A stretch of DNA of 64,000 nt from Arthrobacter antioxidans (GTDB taxonomy: Bacteria; Actinomycetota; Actinomycetes; Actinomycetales; Micrococcaceae). How positions within the stretch are numbered: the stretch's first letter is position 1; every line of letters begins with the position of its first letter. Below, in pieces: positions 38,637 to 48,481 of the stretch. The DNA lies in assembly GCF_023100725.1 (NCBI RefSeq), contig NZ_CP095501.1, positions 2,480,001-2,544,000 on the forward strand. The letters run 5' to 3'. The notes beneath the pieces are model-generated. The model saw only the letters and a list, made by a program, of their open reading frames with translations. It was not told the origin of the DNA and did not search any database. The translations under genes were made by a program, and so were the position numbers.

Positions 38637-38831
38637 CCCGACGCCGCCGGGACGATCACAGCAGCGACTTCCGCGCAAGGACGACACACCCGCGCGGATC
38701 CGGACAGAAGCGCAGGTTTTGCCTAAGATTCCGGTTTCACTTCCGAAACGTTAGTCACGTAGGTCACAGAACTGTAGTCTGCACGGGAATTCAACCACCT
38801 GGCTGACGCCCGGATTCTGCTGGAGAAACCT

Positions 38832-41801
38832 GTGACTTTGCCCTCCCCCGTTCGGCTCCTGTGCGCGGCCCTGCTGTCCTTCGGACTTCTGAGTACCGCG
38901 GTTCCCGCAGTAGCAACCAACACTGTGACCACCCCGTCGCCGTCGCCGTCGACGACAGCAACGCCGACCGCCCCGCCGACCGCTCCGGCTCCTTCGACCG
39001 CCAGGACGCCGGCCCCTCCCTCGCCGGCCCCCACGCGGAGCGCGGCTCCCGCCCCGGCGGCGACGACCGCGCCGACGGCCCCTGCCCCCACCAAGACCGC
39101 AGCACCTGTGGAGCAGCCCGCGGCGCGGGACGAAGTGACCTCCTTCGTCCCGGACCTGAAGTGGAATCCGCTCGACGAACCCGGCTCGAATGCCCGCTAT
39201 GGAGAGCACTACACGGAGCCGGTCACGCCGATGAAGGCGGCGTCACCCCTGAACCTCGACGGCAGCGGAGGGAATGCGGCGCTCGCCCCGCGCTCCGGAG
39301 CCTTCAAGGTCACGCTGGTCACCGTGCAACTGTCGGGGAAGACAGTTGCCGACACCAATGCGATCAACATGACGGCGGCCCGCAACTCCATCACGAACGC
39401 CGACGCGTACTGGAAGTCGGTCTCCGCCGGGCGGCTGTCGATGACGAAGGTCAACGAATACCGCCACGTCTCCAAGGCCAAGATCACCGACTCCTACGGC
39501 ACGATCATGGCGACCGTGACAAAGGAGCTGAACTGGCAGTACCGCCCCTACGAAGCCCTGGTCATCTTCGTCCCGCACGCGGACCTGAACTACAACGGGT
39601 CCTGGGGCATCCTGGGCGGCGGCTTCACGGACGGGCCGACCACCGGTCGCGTCATCATGCCCTACCCCTCCGCACTCACGAACAACGTCGTCACGCACGA
39701 GTTCGGGCACGTCCTCGGCCTGCACCACGCGAACTCGCTGGCCTGCACGAGCGGCCGCGCCGACGCTCCGAGGACGGGCGGTTCATGGGCCGATCCGGCG
39801 TGCTGGTCCTCCGAATACAGCGACATGTCGGATCTGATGGGCTACGCCCAGGTCAGTTCCCCGGTCATCAACGCGTTCATGTGGGAGTACGGCGGCTTCG
39901 GGTCCGGCTCGGACATCCGCGATATCGGGACACCGACGGACAGTCAGCGGGTCACCCTGAAGCCCTGGGCCGGCGGTGATCCCGCGAGGGCCGTGAAGTT
40001 CACCGATCCCGTCAGCAAGGAGGTCTACTACCTCGAGTTGCGGGTGCCCGTCGGATTCGACAGGACCAGTGCCGTCGGTGGCAATCAGGGCGTGAAGATC
40101 ACCAAGCAGGACATCCTCGGCTGGGACGGTAACGCCTCCGTGGTCCTCACCCCGAACAGCAGGCTGTCCGGATACTCGCACCGCTCGCTGACCTGGGCGG
40201 CAGGACAGACGTTCGTCACGCACTCGGGAACACGGGTGGAGATCAGCTCCATAGCCCTCCCCGCGAACCAGCCGCAGAATGCGAGTGCCATCGTGACGAT
40301 CACTCCGCCCGAGACGAACGCCACGCGTGCGGCGGCGGCTATCTCGGCGCTGGTCTCTTCTGCTCCGGAGCTCGGTGCGGTGAAGTCCGGTGTGGTCTGT
40401 GGCCTGGTCGATGGAGGGTGCTACCAGGGATTCAACAACGGCACGGTCATCTGGTCCTCCGGGACGGGTGCTGTGATCTCCCTCAACGGCCCCATCCGCA
40501 GTGCATGGGTGAGCGCCGGAGCCCAGAACGGTGTCCTGGGCTACCCGAAGGCCGCCCAGGTATGCGGGATCCGCGATGGCGGCTGCTACCAGTCCTTCCA
40601 GAAGGGCGAGATGTTCTGGTCCGAAGCCTCCGGAGCCGAGATCAGCAAGGCCGGCGCGATCCGCACCGCCTACCGCGCCGCAGGCGCGGAGAACGGAGCC
40701 CTGGGCTTCCCCGTCGCCGCGGAGATCTGCGGGATCCGCGATGGCGGCTGCTACCAGTCCTTCCAGCGGGGCGAGATCCTGTGGTCCCCGGCCTCCGGAG
40801 CCCAGATCAGCAAGGCCGGCCCGATCCGCACCGCCTACCGCGCCGCAGGAGCCGAGAACACCATCCTCGGCTACCCCGTCACCGCGGAGATCTGCGGCCT
40901 CAGGGACGGCGGCTGCTACCAGGCCTACCAGAACGGGGAGATCCTCTACTCCAGCAAGACCGGAGCGCACATCAGCAGGGCCGGCGGGATCCGTGACCTC
41001 TACCGCAGCTCCAAGGCCGAGAACGGCGTCCTCGGATTCCCCGACGGCGAAGAGACCTGCGGCCTGAAGAACCGCGGCTGCTACCAGGCCTTCCAGGGCG
41101 GCGAGATCTTCTGGTCCCCCACCACCGGAGCCGAGATCACCTATAACAGCCCCATCCGCACCACCTACCGCACGGCAGGAGCAGAGAACGGCATCCTGGG
41201 CTACCCCGCGAACGCACAGATCTGCGGGATCCGCGACGCAGGGTGCTACCAGTCCTTCCAGGGCGGCGAGATCTTCTGGTCCACCGCCTCCGGAGCCGAG
41301 ATCAGCAGGCAGGGCGGGATCCGCGACCTCTACCGATCCATGGGAGCCGAGAACGGCCGACTGGGCTTCCCCACCAGCGCCGAGATCTGCGGCCTGCGCG
41401 AGGGCGGCTGCTACCAGTCCTTCCAGGGCGGCGAGATCCTCTGGAGCCCGAGCACCGGAGCCAAACCCGTCACCACCGGATCCATCCGCACCGCCTACCG
41501 CAGCGCCGGCGCCGAGAACAGCTCCCTCGGCTACCCACGGGTCAACGAGATCTGCGGCCTGCGCGAGGGCGGCTGCTACCAGTCCTTCGAGGGCGGCGAA
41601 GTCCTCTGGAGCGCCAAGACCGGAGCCAGGATCACCGCCGAAGGGCCGATCCGCACCACCTACCGGCAGTCCGGCGCCGAGAACGGAGCCCTCGGCTACC
41701 CCACCAGCAACCAGACCTGCACCACCAGCACCCGCTGCACCCAGACCTTCCAACGCGGAACCCTCACCTGGACCCCCACCACCGGCGTCAGAAAAACCTG
41801 A
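38832..41801 (+). CDS. Secreted metzincin-type metalloprotease with LGFP cell-wall-binding repeats
   Basis: A 989-residue exported protein. A signal peptide ends near residue 30 (PAVA), followed by about 70 residues rich in Pro, Thr, Ser and Ala, then a protease domain with the zinc motif HEFGHVLGLHH at residues 289-299 and a Met-turn region YSDMSDLMGYA. From residue about 497 to the end there are about nine LGFP-type repeats of about 54 residues (for example GAENGVLGFP, then CGLREGGCYQSFQGGEILWS). LGFP repeats bind cell-wall glycans. The GTG start has GGAG 6 bases upstream. The repeat region is copied almost exactly in the next gene. Confidence 0.88.
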   Translation: MTLPSPVRLLCAALLSFGLLSTAVPAVATNTVTTPSPSPSTTATPTAPPTAPAPSTARTPAPPSPAPTRSAAPAPAATTAPTAPAPTKTAAPVEQPAARDEVTSFVPDLKWNPLDEPGSNARYGEHYTEPVTPMKAASPLNLDGSGGNAALAPRSGAFKVTLVTVQLSGKTVADTNAINMTAARNSITNADAYWKSVSAGRLSMTKVNEYRHVSKAKITDSYGTIMATVTKELNWQYRPYEALVIFVPHADLNYNGSWGILGGGFTDGPTTGRVIMPYPSALTNNVVTHEFGHVLGLHHANSLACTSGRADAPRTGGSWADPACWSSEYSDMSDLMGYAQVSSPVINAFMWEYGGFGSGSDIRDIGTPTDSQRVTLKPWAGGDPARAVKFTDPVSKEVYYLELRVPVGFDRTSAVGGNQGVKITKQDILGWDGNASVVLTPNSRLSGYSHRSLTWAAGQTFVTHSGTRVEISSIALPANQPQNASAIVTITPPETNATRAAAAISALVSSAPELGAVKSGVVCGLVDGGCYQGFNNGTVIWSSGTGAVISLNGPIRSAWVSAGAQNGVLGYPKAAQVCGIRDGGCYQSFQKGEMFWSEASGAEISKAGAIRTAYRAAGAENGALGFPVAAEICGIRDGGCYQSFQRGEILWSPASGAQISKAGPIRTAYRAAGAENTILGYPVTAEICGLRDGGCYQAYQNGEILYSSKTGAHISRAGGIRDLYRSSKAENGVLGFPDGEETCGLKNRGCYQAFQGGEIFWSPTTGAEITYNSPIRTTYRTAGAENGILGYPANAQICGIRDAGCYQSFQGGEIFWSTASGAEISRQGGIRDLYRSMGAENGRLGFPTSAEICGLREGGCYQSFQGGEILWSPSTGAKPVTTGSIRTAYRSAGAENSSLGYPRVNEICGLREGGCYQSFEGGEVLWSAKTGARITAEGPIRTTYRQSGAENGALGYPTSNQTCTTSTRCTQTFQRGTLTWTPTTGVRKT

Positions 41802-41814
41802 CCCACCCCCACCG
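40324..41814 (+). repeat. 1.49-kb LGFP-array direct repeat, copy 1
   Basis: 1,491 bases encoding the shared repeat array and a few bases past the stop. Read side by side with 42984-44474, I find one difference (G at 40346, A at 43006). Internally it is a tandem array of about 162-base units, each coding one LGFP repeat, themselves diverged. Confidence 0.93.
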
Positions 41815-41869
41815 ACCACCAGTACGCGCGCCTGCGGGTGCAGTCCCCGAATACATAGGTGATTCCACG

Positions 41870-44461
41870 ATGACAACCAGACGAACCTCTACCCTGGCCG
41901 GCGTCGCTGTCCTGCTGACAGCGATCCTCATCGGTCCCGTTGCCCCTGTGTCGGTAGCACCGGCCCTCGCGATCGAGAACATCGACGGAGCTCCGCCGGC
42001 CGCTCCGACCACCGTCGCCGAGGCCCCGGCCGGCGATGAGGCCCCCGTCGACGACGGGAAGGCCGCCGAGGTGGAGCCCTCCGCCCTTCCGAAGGATGTC
42101 CTCGAGCCGGCTGCGGACGAGGCGGAAGAGACGGAACAGCAGGGTCTCTCCGCGATGGCGCCCGAGGAGAGGAACGCCTCCATGGGACAGGGACTCGCAC
42201 GGATCGCCGAGACCGGCGACCCCCAGGTCCCTCGCGCCGCGGAGTCGCGCGACAGCCGTCCCGATGGAACGGAGGGCGTCGAATCCCCCTCGGACGAAGG
42301 TTCGGCCGCAACGAACTACTGGACTCCGGGCGGAGTCCTCGGTGTGGATGTGAGCAGTCATCAGGGGAGGTTCGTCGACTGGCCGTCGGCGTGGAGGTAC
42401 GGTTCCCGCTTCGCCTACGTGAAGGCGACCGAGAACAACGACTACGTCAACCCCTACTTCTCCGATCAGTACGCAGGGTCGGCTGCGTCGGGGATGTATC
42501 GGGGTGCGTATCACTTCGCCCTACCGAACATGTCCTCGGGTTCTGAGCAGGCGAAATTCTTCGTCAGGAACGGTGGAGGATGGAGCGCGGACGGCAAGAC
42601 CCTCCCGCCCCTCCTCGACGTCGAGTTCAATCCCTACCCGTCACTGGGCAACACCTGCTACAACATGACGCCGTCCCAGATGGTCGCATGGATCGCCGAC
42701 TTCTCACGGGAGATGCAGGTGCTGACCGGTCGTAAGCCGATGATCTACACCGCGGCCAGCTGGTGGAACCAATGCACCGGCAACTCCACGGCGTTCGGCG
42801 ATCACGCGCTGCACATAGCGCGCTACGGGACGACCACCCCCGGCACGATGCCCACCGGGTGGACCAAGCAGGATGTCTGGCAGTATACGGACAGCGGCCC
42901 GGTGATCGGCGACTGGAACCAGTGGAACGGGGATCTCGCGAGCCTGGACACCTTCGCCAGGAACACCTCGAACTCGCCGGAAGCGCGTGCGGCGGCGGCT
43001 ATCTCAGCGCTGGTCTCTTCTGCTCCGGAGCTCGGTGCGGTGAAGTCCGGTGTGGTCTGTGGCCTGGTCGATGGAGGGTGCTACCAGGGATTCAACAACG
43101 GCACGGTCATCTGGTCCTCCGGGACGGGTGCTGTGATCTCCCTCAACGGCCCCATCCGCAGTGCATGGGTGAGCGCCGGAGCCCAGAACGGTGTCCTGGG
43201 CTACCCGAAGGCCGCCCAGGTATGCGGGATCCGCGATGGCGGCTGCTACCAGTCCTTCCAGAAGGGCGAGATGTTCTGGTCCGAAGCCTCCGGAGCCGAG
43301 ATCAGCAAGGCCGGCGCGATCCGCACCGCCTACCGCGCCGCAGGCGCGGAGAACGGAGCCCTGGGCTTCCCCGTCGCCGCGGAGATCTGCGGGATCCGCG
43401 ATGGCGGCTGCTACCAGTCCTTCCAGCGGGGCGAGATCCTGTGGTCCCCGGCCTCCGGAGCCCAGATCAGCAAGGCCGGCCCGATCCGCACCGCCTACCG
43501 CGCCGCAGGAGCCGAGAACACCATCCTCGGCTACCCCGTCACCGCGGAGATCTGCGGCCTCAGGGACGGCGGCTGCTACCAGGCCTACCAGAACGGGGAG
43601 ATCCTCTACTCCAGCAAGACCGGAGCGCACATCAGCAGGGCCGGCGGGATCCGTGACCTCTACCGCAGCTCCAAGGCCGAGAACGGCGTCCTCGGATTCC
43701 CCGACGGCGAAGAGACCTGCGGCCTGAAGAACCGCGGCTGCTACCAGGCCTTCCAGGGCGGCGAGATCTTCTGGTCCCCCACCACCGGAGCCGAGATCAC
43801 CTATAACAGCCCCATCCGCACCACCTACCGCACGGCAGGAGCAGAGAACGGCATCCTGGGCTACCCCGCGAACGCACAGATCTGCGGGATCCGCGACGCA
43901 GGGTGCTACCAGTCCTTCCAGGGCGGCGAGATCTTCTGGTCCACCGCCTCCGGAGCCGAGATCAGCAGGCAGGGCGGGATCCGCGACCTCTACCGATCCA
44001 TGGGAGCCGAGAACGGCCGACTGGGCTTCCCCACCAGCGCCGAGATCTGCGGCCTGCGCGAGGGCGGCTGCTACCAGTCCTTCCAGGGCGGCGAGATCCT
44101 CTGGAGCCCGAGCACCGGAGCCAAACCCGTCACCACCGGATCCATCCGCACCGCCTACCGCAGCGCCGGCGCCGAGAACAGCTCCCTCGGCTACCCACGG
44201 GTCAACGAGATCTGCGGCCTGCGCGAGGGCGGCTGCTACCAGTCCTTCGAGGGCGGCGAAGTCCTCTGGAGCGCCAAGACCGGAGCCAGGATCACCGCCG
44301 AAGGGCCGATCCGCACCACCTACCGGCAGTCCGGCGCCGAGAACGGAGCCCTCGGCTACCCCACCAGCAACCAGACCTGCACCACCAGCACCCGCTGCAC
44401 CCAGACCTTCCAACGCGGAACCCTCACCTGGACCCCCACCACCGGCGTCAGAAAAACCTGA
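41870..44461 (+). CDS. Secreted GH25 muramidase with LGFP cell-wall-binding repeats
   Basis: An 863-residue exported protein. A signal peptide (VAVLLTAILIGPVAPVSVAPALA) split across the membrane is followed by an acidic linker of about 115 residues, a GH25 lysozyme domain at about residues 153-350 (GVDVSSHQG, RGAYHFALP, and LLDVEFNP with the catalytic Asp/Glu), then about nine LGFP repeats to the C-terminus. It should cut the glycan backbone of peptidoglycan. It lies 68 bases after the protease gene on the same strand, so the two may be co-expressed. The ATG is chosen because it begins the signal peptide. Confidence 0.92.
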   Translation: MTTRRTSTLAGVAVLLTAILIGPVAPVSVAPALAIENIDGAPPAAPTTVAEAPAGDEAPVDDGKAAEVEPSALPKDVLEPAADEAEETEQQGLSAMAPEERNASMGQGLARIAETGDPQVPRAAESRDSRPDGTEGVESPSDEGSAATNYWTPGGVLGVDVSSHQGRFVDWPSAWRYGSRFAYVKATENNDYVNPYFSDQYAGSAASGMYRGAYHFALPNMSSGSEQAKFFVRNGGGWSADGKTLPPLLDVEFNPYPSLGNTCYNMTPSQMVAWIADFSREMQVLTGRKPMIYTAASWWNQCTGNSTAFGDHALHIARYGTTTPGTMPTGWTKQDVWQYTDSGPVIGDWNQWNGDLASLDTFARNTSNSPEARAAAAISALVSSAPELGAVKSGVVCGLVDGGCYQGFNNGTVIWSSGTGAVISLNGPIRSAWVSAGAQNGVLGYPKAAQVCGIRDGGCYQSFQKGEMFWSEASGAEISKAGAIRTAYRAAGAENGALGFPVAAEICGIRDGGCYQSFQRGEILWSPASGAQISKAGPIRTAYRAAGAENTILGYPVTAEICGLRDGGCYQAYQNGEILYSSKTGAHISRAGGIRDLYRSSKAENGVLGFPDGEETCGLKNRGCYQAFQGGEIFWSPTTGAEITYNSPIRTTYRTAGAENGILGYPANAQICGIRDAGCYQSFQGGEIFWSTASGAEISRQGGIRDLYRSMGAENGRLGFPTSAEICGLREGGCYQSFQGGEILWSPSTGAKPVTTGSIRTAYRSAGAENSSLGYPRVNEICGLREGGCYQSFEGGEVLWSAKTGARITAEGPIRTTYRQSGAENGALGYPTSNQTCTTSTRCTQTFQRGTLTWTPTTGVRKT

Positions 44462-44474
44462 CCCACCCCCACCG
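42984..44474 (+). repeat. 1.49-kb LGFP-array direct repeat, copy 2
   Basis: Second copy of the array, starting at the same CGCGTGC and ending in the same bases after the stop codon as copy 1. Its boundaries coincide with the start of the array and the 3' non-coding edge, as expected of duplication or gene conversion rather than slow tandem drift. Confidence 0.93.
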
Positions 44475-44559
44475 CGAGGGGCCGACAGGGAGACAGAAGG
44501 AAGGACCTGGGGTCGCGACGGCCCGTCCGGGCATCCGGGAGACGATCCCGACGAGGAGG

Positions 44560-45745
44560 AGTCCGAGTGATCGACCATGGCTGCTCGGGCAGTCCCCGGC
44601 GCGGCGGGCCCGACGTCTCCTGCCCACCGCACTGCTCGTCGCCACCTGTCCCTCCTGGTCGCCGCGATCTACCTGCCCGCGGATCGCCTGATGGCGACGG
44701 CGCGGGAGGGACGCCCGCCCGGGTGCAGGAGTTCACGGCCGGCGGGCGTCGCCGCAGCTGCCTCTGCGTGGTGCATGGACGAGCGCTTCCTCGCGCGTCT
44801 CCACGTCGCAGGCATCGCCCAGCGCACCGGACCCGGCTTCATCGGCGCCGCCGCACCGACGTCCGACGAATCGACGGAGGTCCAGGGCTTTTCTCGCGGC
44901 GGTTCCGGTGGGGGCACGGTGGGGATCATCGCGTCCGGCGCCCGGTTACCGCTCTGGTCACCCGACACCCTCCGGGGGTCGCCCCGGTCCGGACGGCCGG
45001 GACCATCTCCCACTCGCCCCACTTGGAGCACTGGCCCGTCATATCGCGCTGCCGGCGATCATCGATCGTTCGCCGGGTACCTCCGGTCCCTCCCTCCCTG
45101 AGCCTCGCCGTAGCGGCCCGTGCTCCTGACAGTTCCGGCAACCATGACGGTCCCATGACCTGCGCCGGCCTCATCATCGCTGCCGCCTCCGCTCAGGCGG
45201 CAGAAGCACGGCGGCTCGACGCGCGGTCCGGAGCCGACTGCTTCGGCGCCGGTACCCTGTCCGCGGTGCGACTTCTCGGACGGCGTGGACGACGCCGAGA
45301 CCGTCTGGCTGGTCGGTGATTCCCACGCGGAGCAGTGGAAGGCCGCGATGCTTCCGCTCGCGCGAGAATCACTGGAAGGTCACCATCAGTCATCTCCGCG
45401 GGTGTCCGTACGTCGATGTGAAGCGTTCCGCCTTCATAGGATCCGAGACGACCGACGGGAAGGTGCAGCTACGGTGTCTGGAGTGGAGCCGGTCGGTCTC
45501 GGACCGCGTCCTCGCCGCGCCACCCGACATCGTGTTCCTGTCCTCCTTCGCCGTCGGCGAGGAGATCGACGACGGCCCCGGCCGCCCGCGCGTCGGGCCG
45601 TAGAACCGCGTTCTGCCCGGAGGGCACCTGTGACGCGGTGACCGGTGGCCTCCACATCTACTTCGACCGGGACCATCTCGCACGGAGTCATGTCCGCTCG
45701 CTGATCCCGGCATTCGCGGAGCGGTTCGCCGCCGTCGCGCTCTAG
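44560..45745 (+). pseudogene. Remnant of an OafA-type acyltransferase with SGNH domain
   Basis: Fragments in different plus frames spell the two ends of this family. QSPARRARRLLPTALLVA near 44585 matches the membrane acyltransferase start. CDFSDGVDDAETVWLVGDSH (about 45267-45326), then VTISHLRGCPYVDVKRSAFI and finally YFDRDHLARSHVRSLIPAFA ending with TAG at 45745 match the SGNH C-terminal domain. Several frameshifts and a large internal deletion separate them. An intact relative lies at 62307. Confidence 0.8.
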
Positions 45746-47178
45746 TGCTGCGCGGAGCCCGACGGCGTCTGCTCGGTCTTCCGCCGGGACCGGAGAAGGA
45801 ACAGCGCCACCAGGACGGCGACGACCACGGCGACCTCGACCACACCGGCGACGAGGCTGAGCGGGACGAGGCCGAGCAGGACCACGGCGGCCACCTGCAC
45901 GCCGAGGCCTCCCAGGAACAGCGCAGCGGGCACGCTTCTGCCAGGAGGCGTCCGAAAGACCAACGCATAGGTCAGCAGGCCCAGGCACACGAACCCGAGC
46001 ACCTGGATCATCGCCACCAGCACGAGGCCGGACTCCGAGGCGGGCCAGTAGGCGAGCAGGGCGACGACGAACAGGACGCAGGGCGTCGCGACGGCGAGGC
46101 GCCGCGTCCCGTTGGCGATGTACAGCAGGTTGGAGGACACGAGGAACAACGCGTAGCCGGTCGACACCAGCGGGAGCGTCATCGCGATCGGCCAGACGAG
46201 CGCGGGCTCGGTGGAGAGGACGAACGATCCCACGGCTGCTCCGGCGGAGGCCAGGAGCCCGACCGCCGCCGCCCAGCCCGCGGCTTCGAGGGACACGCGC
46301 CGGGTCTCTGCCACCAGCCGGTCCCTCCCGGCGGACATCATCCGGGTGGACCAGGCGTTGTTCAGGGCGTTCAGGATCGTGATCGGGCCCAACGCGAAGA
46401 TCAGGACCGCCCCGAAATGACCCGCGTCCTCGACCGTGGCGGCATAGGCGAGGATCAGGACGGACCCCTGTGTGAGCAGCATGAGCGCACCCGTGTGCGG
46501 CAGTAGCGGGCCGGCGATCCTCAACGATTCGCCGCTCGATCCCGGCACCCTCCACGGCAGGCGCGGCCGGGCGAGGACGAGCGCCGCGACTCCGGTGGCC
46601 AGGACAGCGAGGCTGTAGGCACCCATATAGACCTCGGCGGTGGGCGCGATGAGGATGATCCCCACCAGACCGAGGAGATTCGCCATGACGGACGAGCCGA
46701 TACTCAGCAACACGAAGCGTCCGGGCCGGTTCTGCGCGCGGAGGACGGCCTGTGAACCCAGGACCGTTCCGAGGACGCCGACGCTGACCACCGACAGGAC
46801 GGTGGTCGGTGCCACACCCCCGTCACCCAGCGCGCCCAGGCCGAAGAGGCCGAGCACCGCCACGGCAGCCAGTACCGCTGAGGCGATGGCCATGAAGCCG
46901 TACATCCCCAGGGAGCGGTCCTGTCCCCGCTCACGCGCGAACCAGAGGTTCGTGATCGCGAGAGGGAGGCCTGCGGAGATGAGGACGACCAGGACCTGGA
47001 TGGTCACCACCGACGTCGAGACGTACCCCCATTGCCGTTCGTCCAGGATCCTGATGGCGAAGGGCTGGATGAGCAGGAGCCCCAGCCCCTGGAGGAGCGA
47101 CCCGACGAGGTACCACGTGCCGGAGACGCTCCGCTCGGCCCCTGCGGGCCGTGGCGTGGAGGACCTGCTGCGCACCAC
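45742..47178 (-). CDS. Polysaccharide flippase, Wzx/MATE-like
   Basis: A 478-residue protein with about 12-14 membrane helices, matching lipopolysaccharide/teichoic-acid flippases that move lipid-linked sugars across the membrane. The open frame extends far upstream, but the GTG at 47178 overlaps the last base of the glycosyltransferase stop (TAGTG) and begins just before the first helix (GTWYLVGSLLQGLGLLLIQP), so it is used. It is the last gene of a four-gene minus-strand operon. Confidence 0.85.
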   Translation of the reverse strand: MVRSRSSTPRPAGAERSVSGTWYLVGSLLQGLGLLLIQPFAIRILDERQWGYVSTSVVTIQVLVVLISAGLPLAITNLWFARERGQDRSLGMYGFMAIASAVLAAVAVLGLFGLGALGDGGVAPTTVLSVVSVGVLGTVLGSQAVLRAQNRPGRFVLLSIGSSVMANLLGLVGIILIAPTAEVYMGAYSLAVLATGVAALVLARPRLPWRVPGSSGESLRIAGPLLPHTGALMLLTQGSVLILAYAATVEDAGHFGAVLIFALGPITILNALNNAWSTRMMSAGRDRLVAETRRVSLEAAGWAAAVGLLASAGAAVGSFVLSTEPALVWPIAMTLPLVSTGYALFLVSSNLLYIANGTRRLAVATPCVLFVVALLAYWPASESGLVLVAMIQVLGFVCLGLLTYALVFRTPPGRSVPAALFLGGLGVQVAAVVLLGLVPLSLVAGVVEVAVVVAVLVALFLLRSRRKTEQTPSGSAQH

Positions 47179-48074
47179 TATCTGGCGATGGCGTGAGCGG
47201 TCAGCTTGCGCATGCCACCCCACATACGGCGTCGGGCCACCTGGGGCAGAAGGGTCAGTGCATGGAGCCGGGACGACGCGTGCCGGCTCGCGGCGGTCGC
47301 GGCCCGCTCCCATCCGAGCTTCCGGAAGTCCTTGACGCACTCGTCGAAGAAAGCGCGTTCCTCGGCGAACCGGCGGCCGTCGAGGGCCCGCACGGAGGAG
47401 TCGGATTCGCGGTGGCGCCGGTAGAGGAAGCAGGTCTCCGCCAGGACGAGCATCTTCCCGCCCGACATGATGATGTCCGTCGCCAGGGCGAGGTCCTGCA
47501 CGACGTCGTACTGCTCCCTGAAGCTGTGGCGCTTGATGGCTTCGGATCGCCAGGCGAGGGACGGGAAGTACAGCCAGTCGCCCGTGAGGAGGCTCGCGGC
47601 GAGCGGTTCGCCCTTCACGACCGCACTCGCGCTCTCTCCCACGAGCCGCCGGCGCAGGTAGCTCTTGACCCGATCGCCCACCGGTTCGTAGACGGTCCCG
47701 TTCTCGTCGATGACGTCGACGCCGGGCTGGATGATGTCCACGGCCTGCCCCGCGAAGCCCTCCTGGACCACGGAGAGGTAGTTCGGGAGCATGAGGTCGT
47801 CCGCGCCCATGATCACGACGTAGTCGTGCTCGATGAGGGACAGGCACTTCCGGTAGTTCGCGTTCGCGCCGAGGTTGACCTCGTTCCTGAAGTACCGGAC
47901 GCGCTCGTCCGAGTCCGTCAGGGACTTGAAGTAGGCGGGCAGCGAATCGTCCGGGAATCCGTCGTCGACGATGGTCAGCACGAAGTCACGGTATTCCTGG
48001 TCGAGGACGGACTGTACTGCCGCCTTCATCATCGCCACATCCCCGTAATAGGGGAACATCACGTCAATAGTCAT
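47178..48074 (-). CDS. Family 2 glycosyltransferase
   Basis: A 298-residue GT-A enzyme. It has an N-terminal Rossmann-like core with TIDVMFPYYGDVAMMKAAVQ, a metal/nucleotide region TIVDDGFPDDS, and MGADDLMLP containing the Asp of the DxD-like site. It should add a sugar to a lipid-linked polysaccharide. The ATG overlaps the DUF2304 gene stop, and the stop touches the flippase start. Confidence 0.88.
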   Translation of the reverse strand: MTIDVMFPYYGDVAMMKAAVQSVLDQEYRDFVLTIVDDGFPDDSLPAYFKSLTDSDERVRYFRNEVNLGANANYRKCLSLIEHDYVVIMGADDLMLPNYLSVVQEGFAGQAVDIIQPGVDVIDENGTVYEPVGDRVKSYLRRRLVGESASAVVKGEPLAASLLTGDWLYFPSLAWRSEAIKRHSFREQYDVVQDLALATDIIMSGGKMLVLAETCFLYRRHRESDSSVRALDGRRFAEERAFFDECVKDFRKLGWERAATAASRHASSRLHALTLLPQVARRRMWGGMRKLTAHAIAR

Positions 48075-48481
48075 AGGTCTTTCCTCTGTTGGTCAAAGTT
48101 CATCGGGTTGTCGGTCCGGTTGCGGGGGACGTTGGTGGCAGTCGAGCCGCTCAACCGCTCCACTGCCGCACGGAGGATCGATACCTCTTCGGCGAGGATG
48201 CGGGTCTCGTCCTCGAGGATGGTCAGCTCGCGGGATACATGCAGGGAGACTCCCAGGAGAAGGAGGATGGCCAGTGCGAAGAGCAGATTGGCCGGGATGA
48301 TCACTCCGACCGCGTCCGCGGCGAATTCCAGCATGCTGGGGAACAGCGCCAGGACGATCGACAGGCTGCCGATCACGATCCAGAGGATGGCGTACTTCTC
48401 GCGCAGTTTCCCGTTGCGCAGCATCACGAGGACGGCGACGACGATCAGGATGGAGGAGAACAGTGAAAGTGCCACGCTCAT
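48071..48481 (-). CDS. DUF2304-family small membrane protein
   Basis: A 136-residue protein with three hydrophobic segments (SILIVVAVLVML, YAILWIVIGSLSIVLALF, ANLLFALAILLLLGVSL), then a coiled-coil-like tail (ELTILEDETRILAEEVSILR). DUF2304 proteins are found next to DPM1-like glycosyltransferases and probably act as membrane partners. It overlaps both neighbours by four bases, agreeing with that view. Confidence 0.87.
   Translation of the reverse strand: MSVALSLFSSILIVVAVLVMLRNGKLREKYAILWIVIGSLSIVLALFPSMLEFAADAVGVIIPANLLFALAILLLLGVSLHVSRELTILEDETRILAEEVSILRAAVERLSGSTATNVPRNRTDNPMNFDQQRKDL

Noticed and set aside
40324..44474. Regular repeats suggestive of a CRISPR array
   Set aside because: The units are about 162 bases, in frame and code for LGFP repeats; there are no short palindromic repeats or spacers and no cas genes.
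39783..44632. Long minus-strand frames opposite the LGFP arrays (697 and 542 residues)
   Set aside because: They are antisense translations of the repeats; their periodicity simply mirrors the plus-strand units.
44567..45319. A 250-residue plus-strand gene
   Set aside because: It joins fragments of a decayed acyltransferase across the wrong frame and has no consistent domain.
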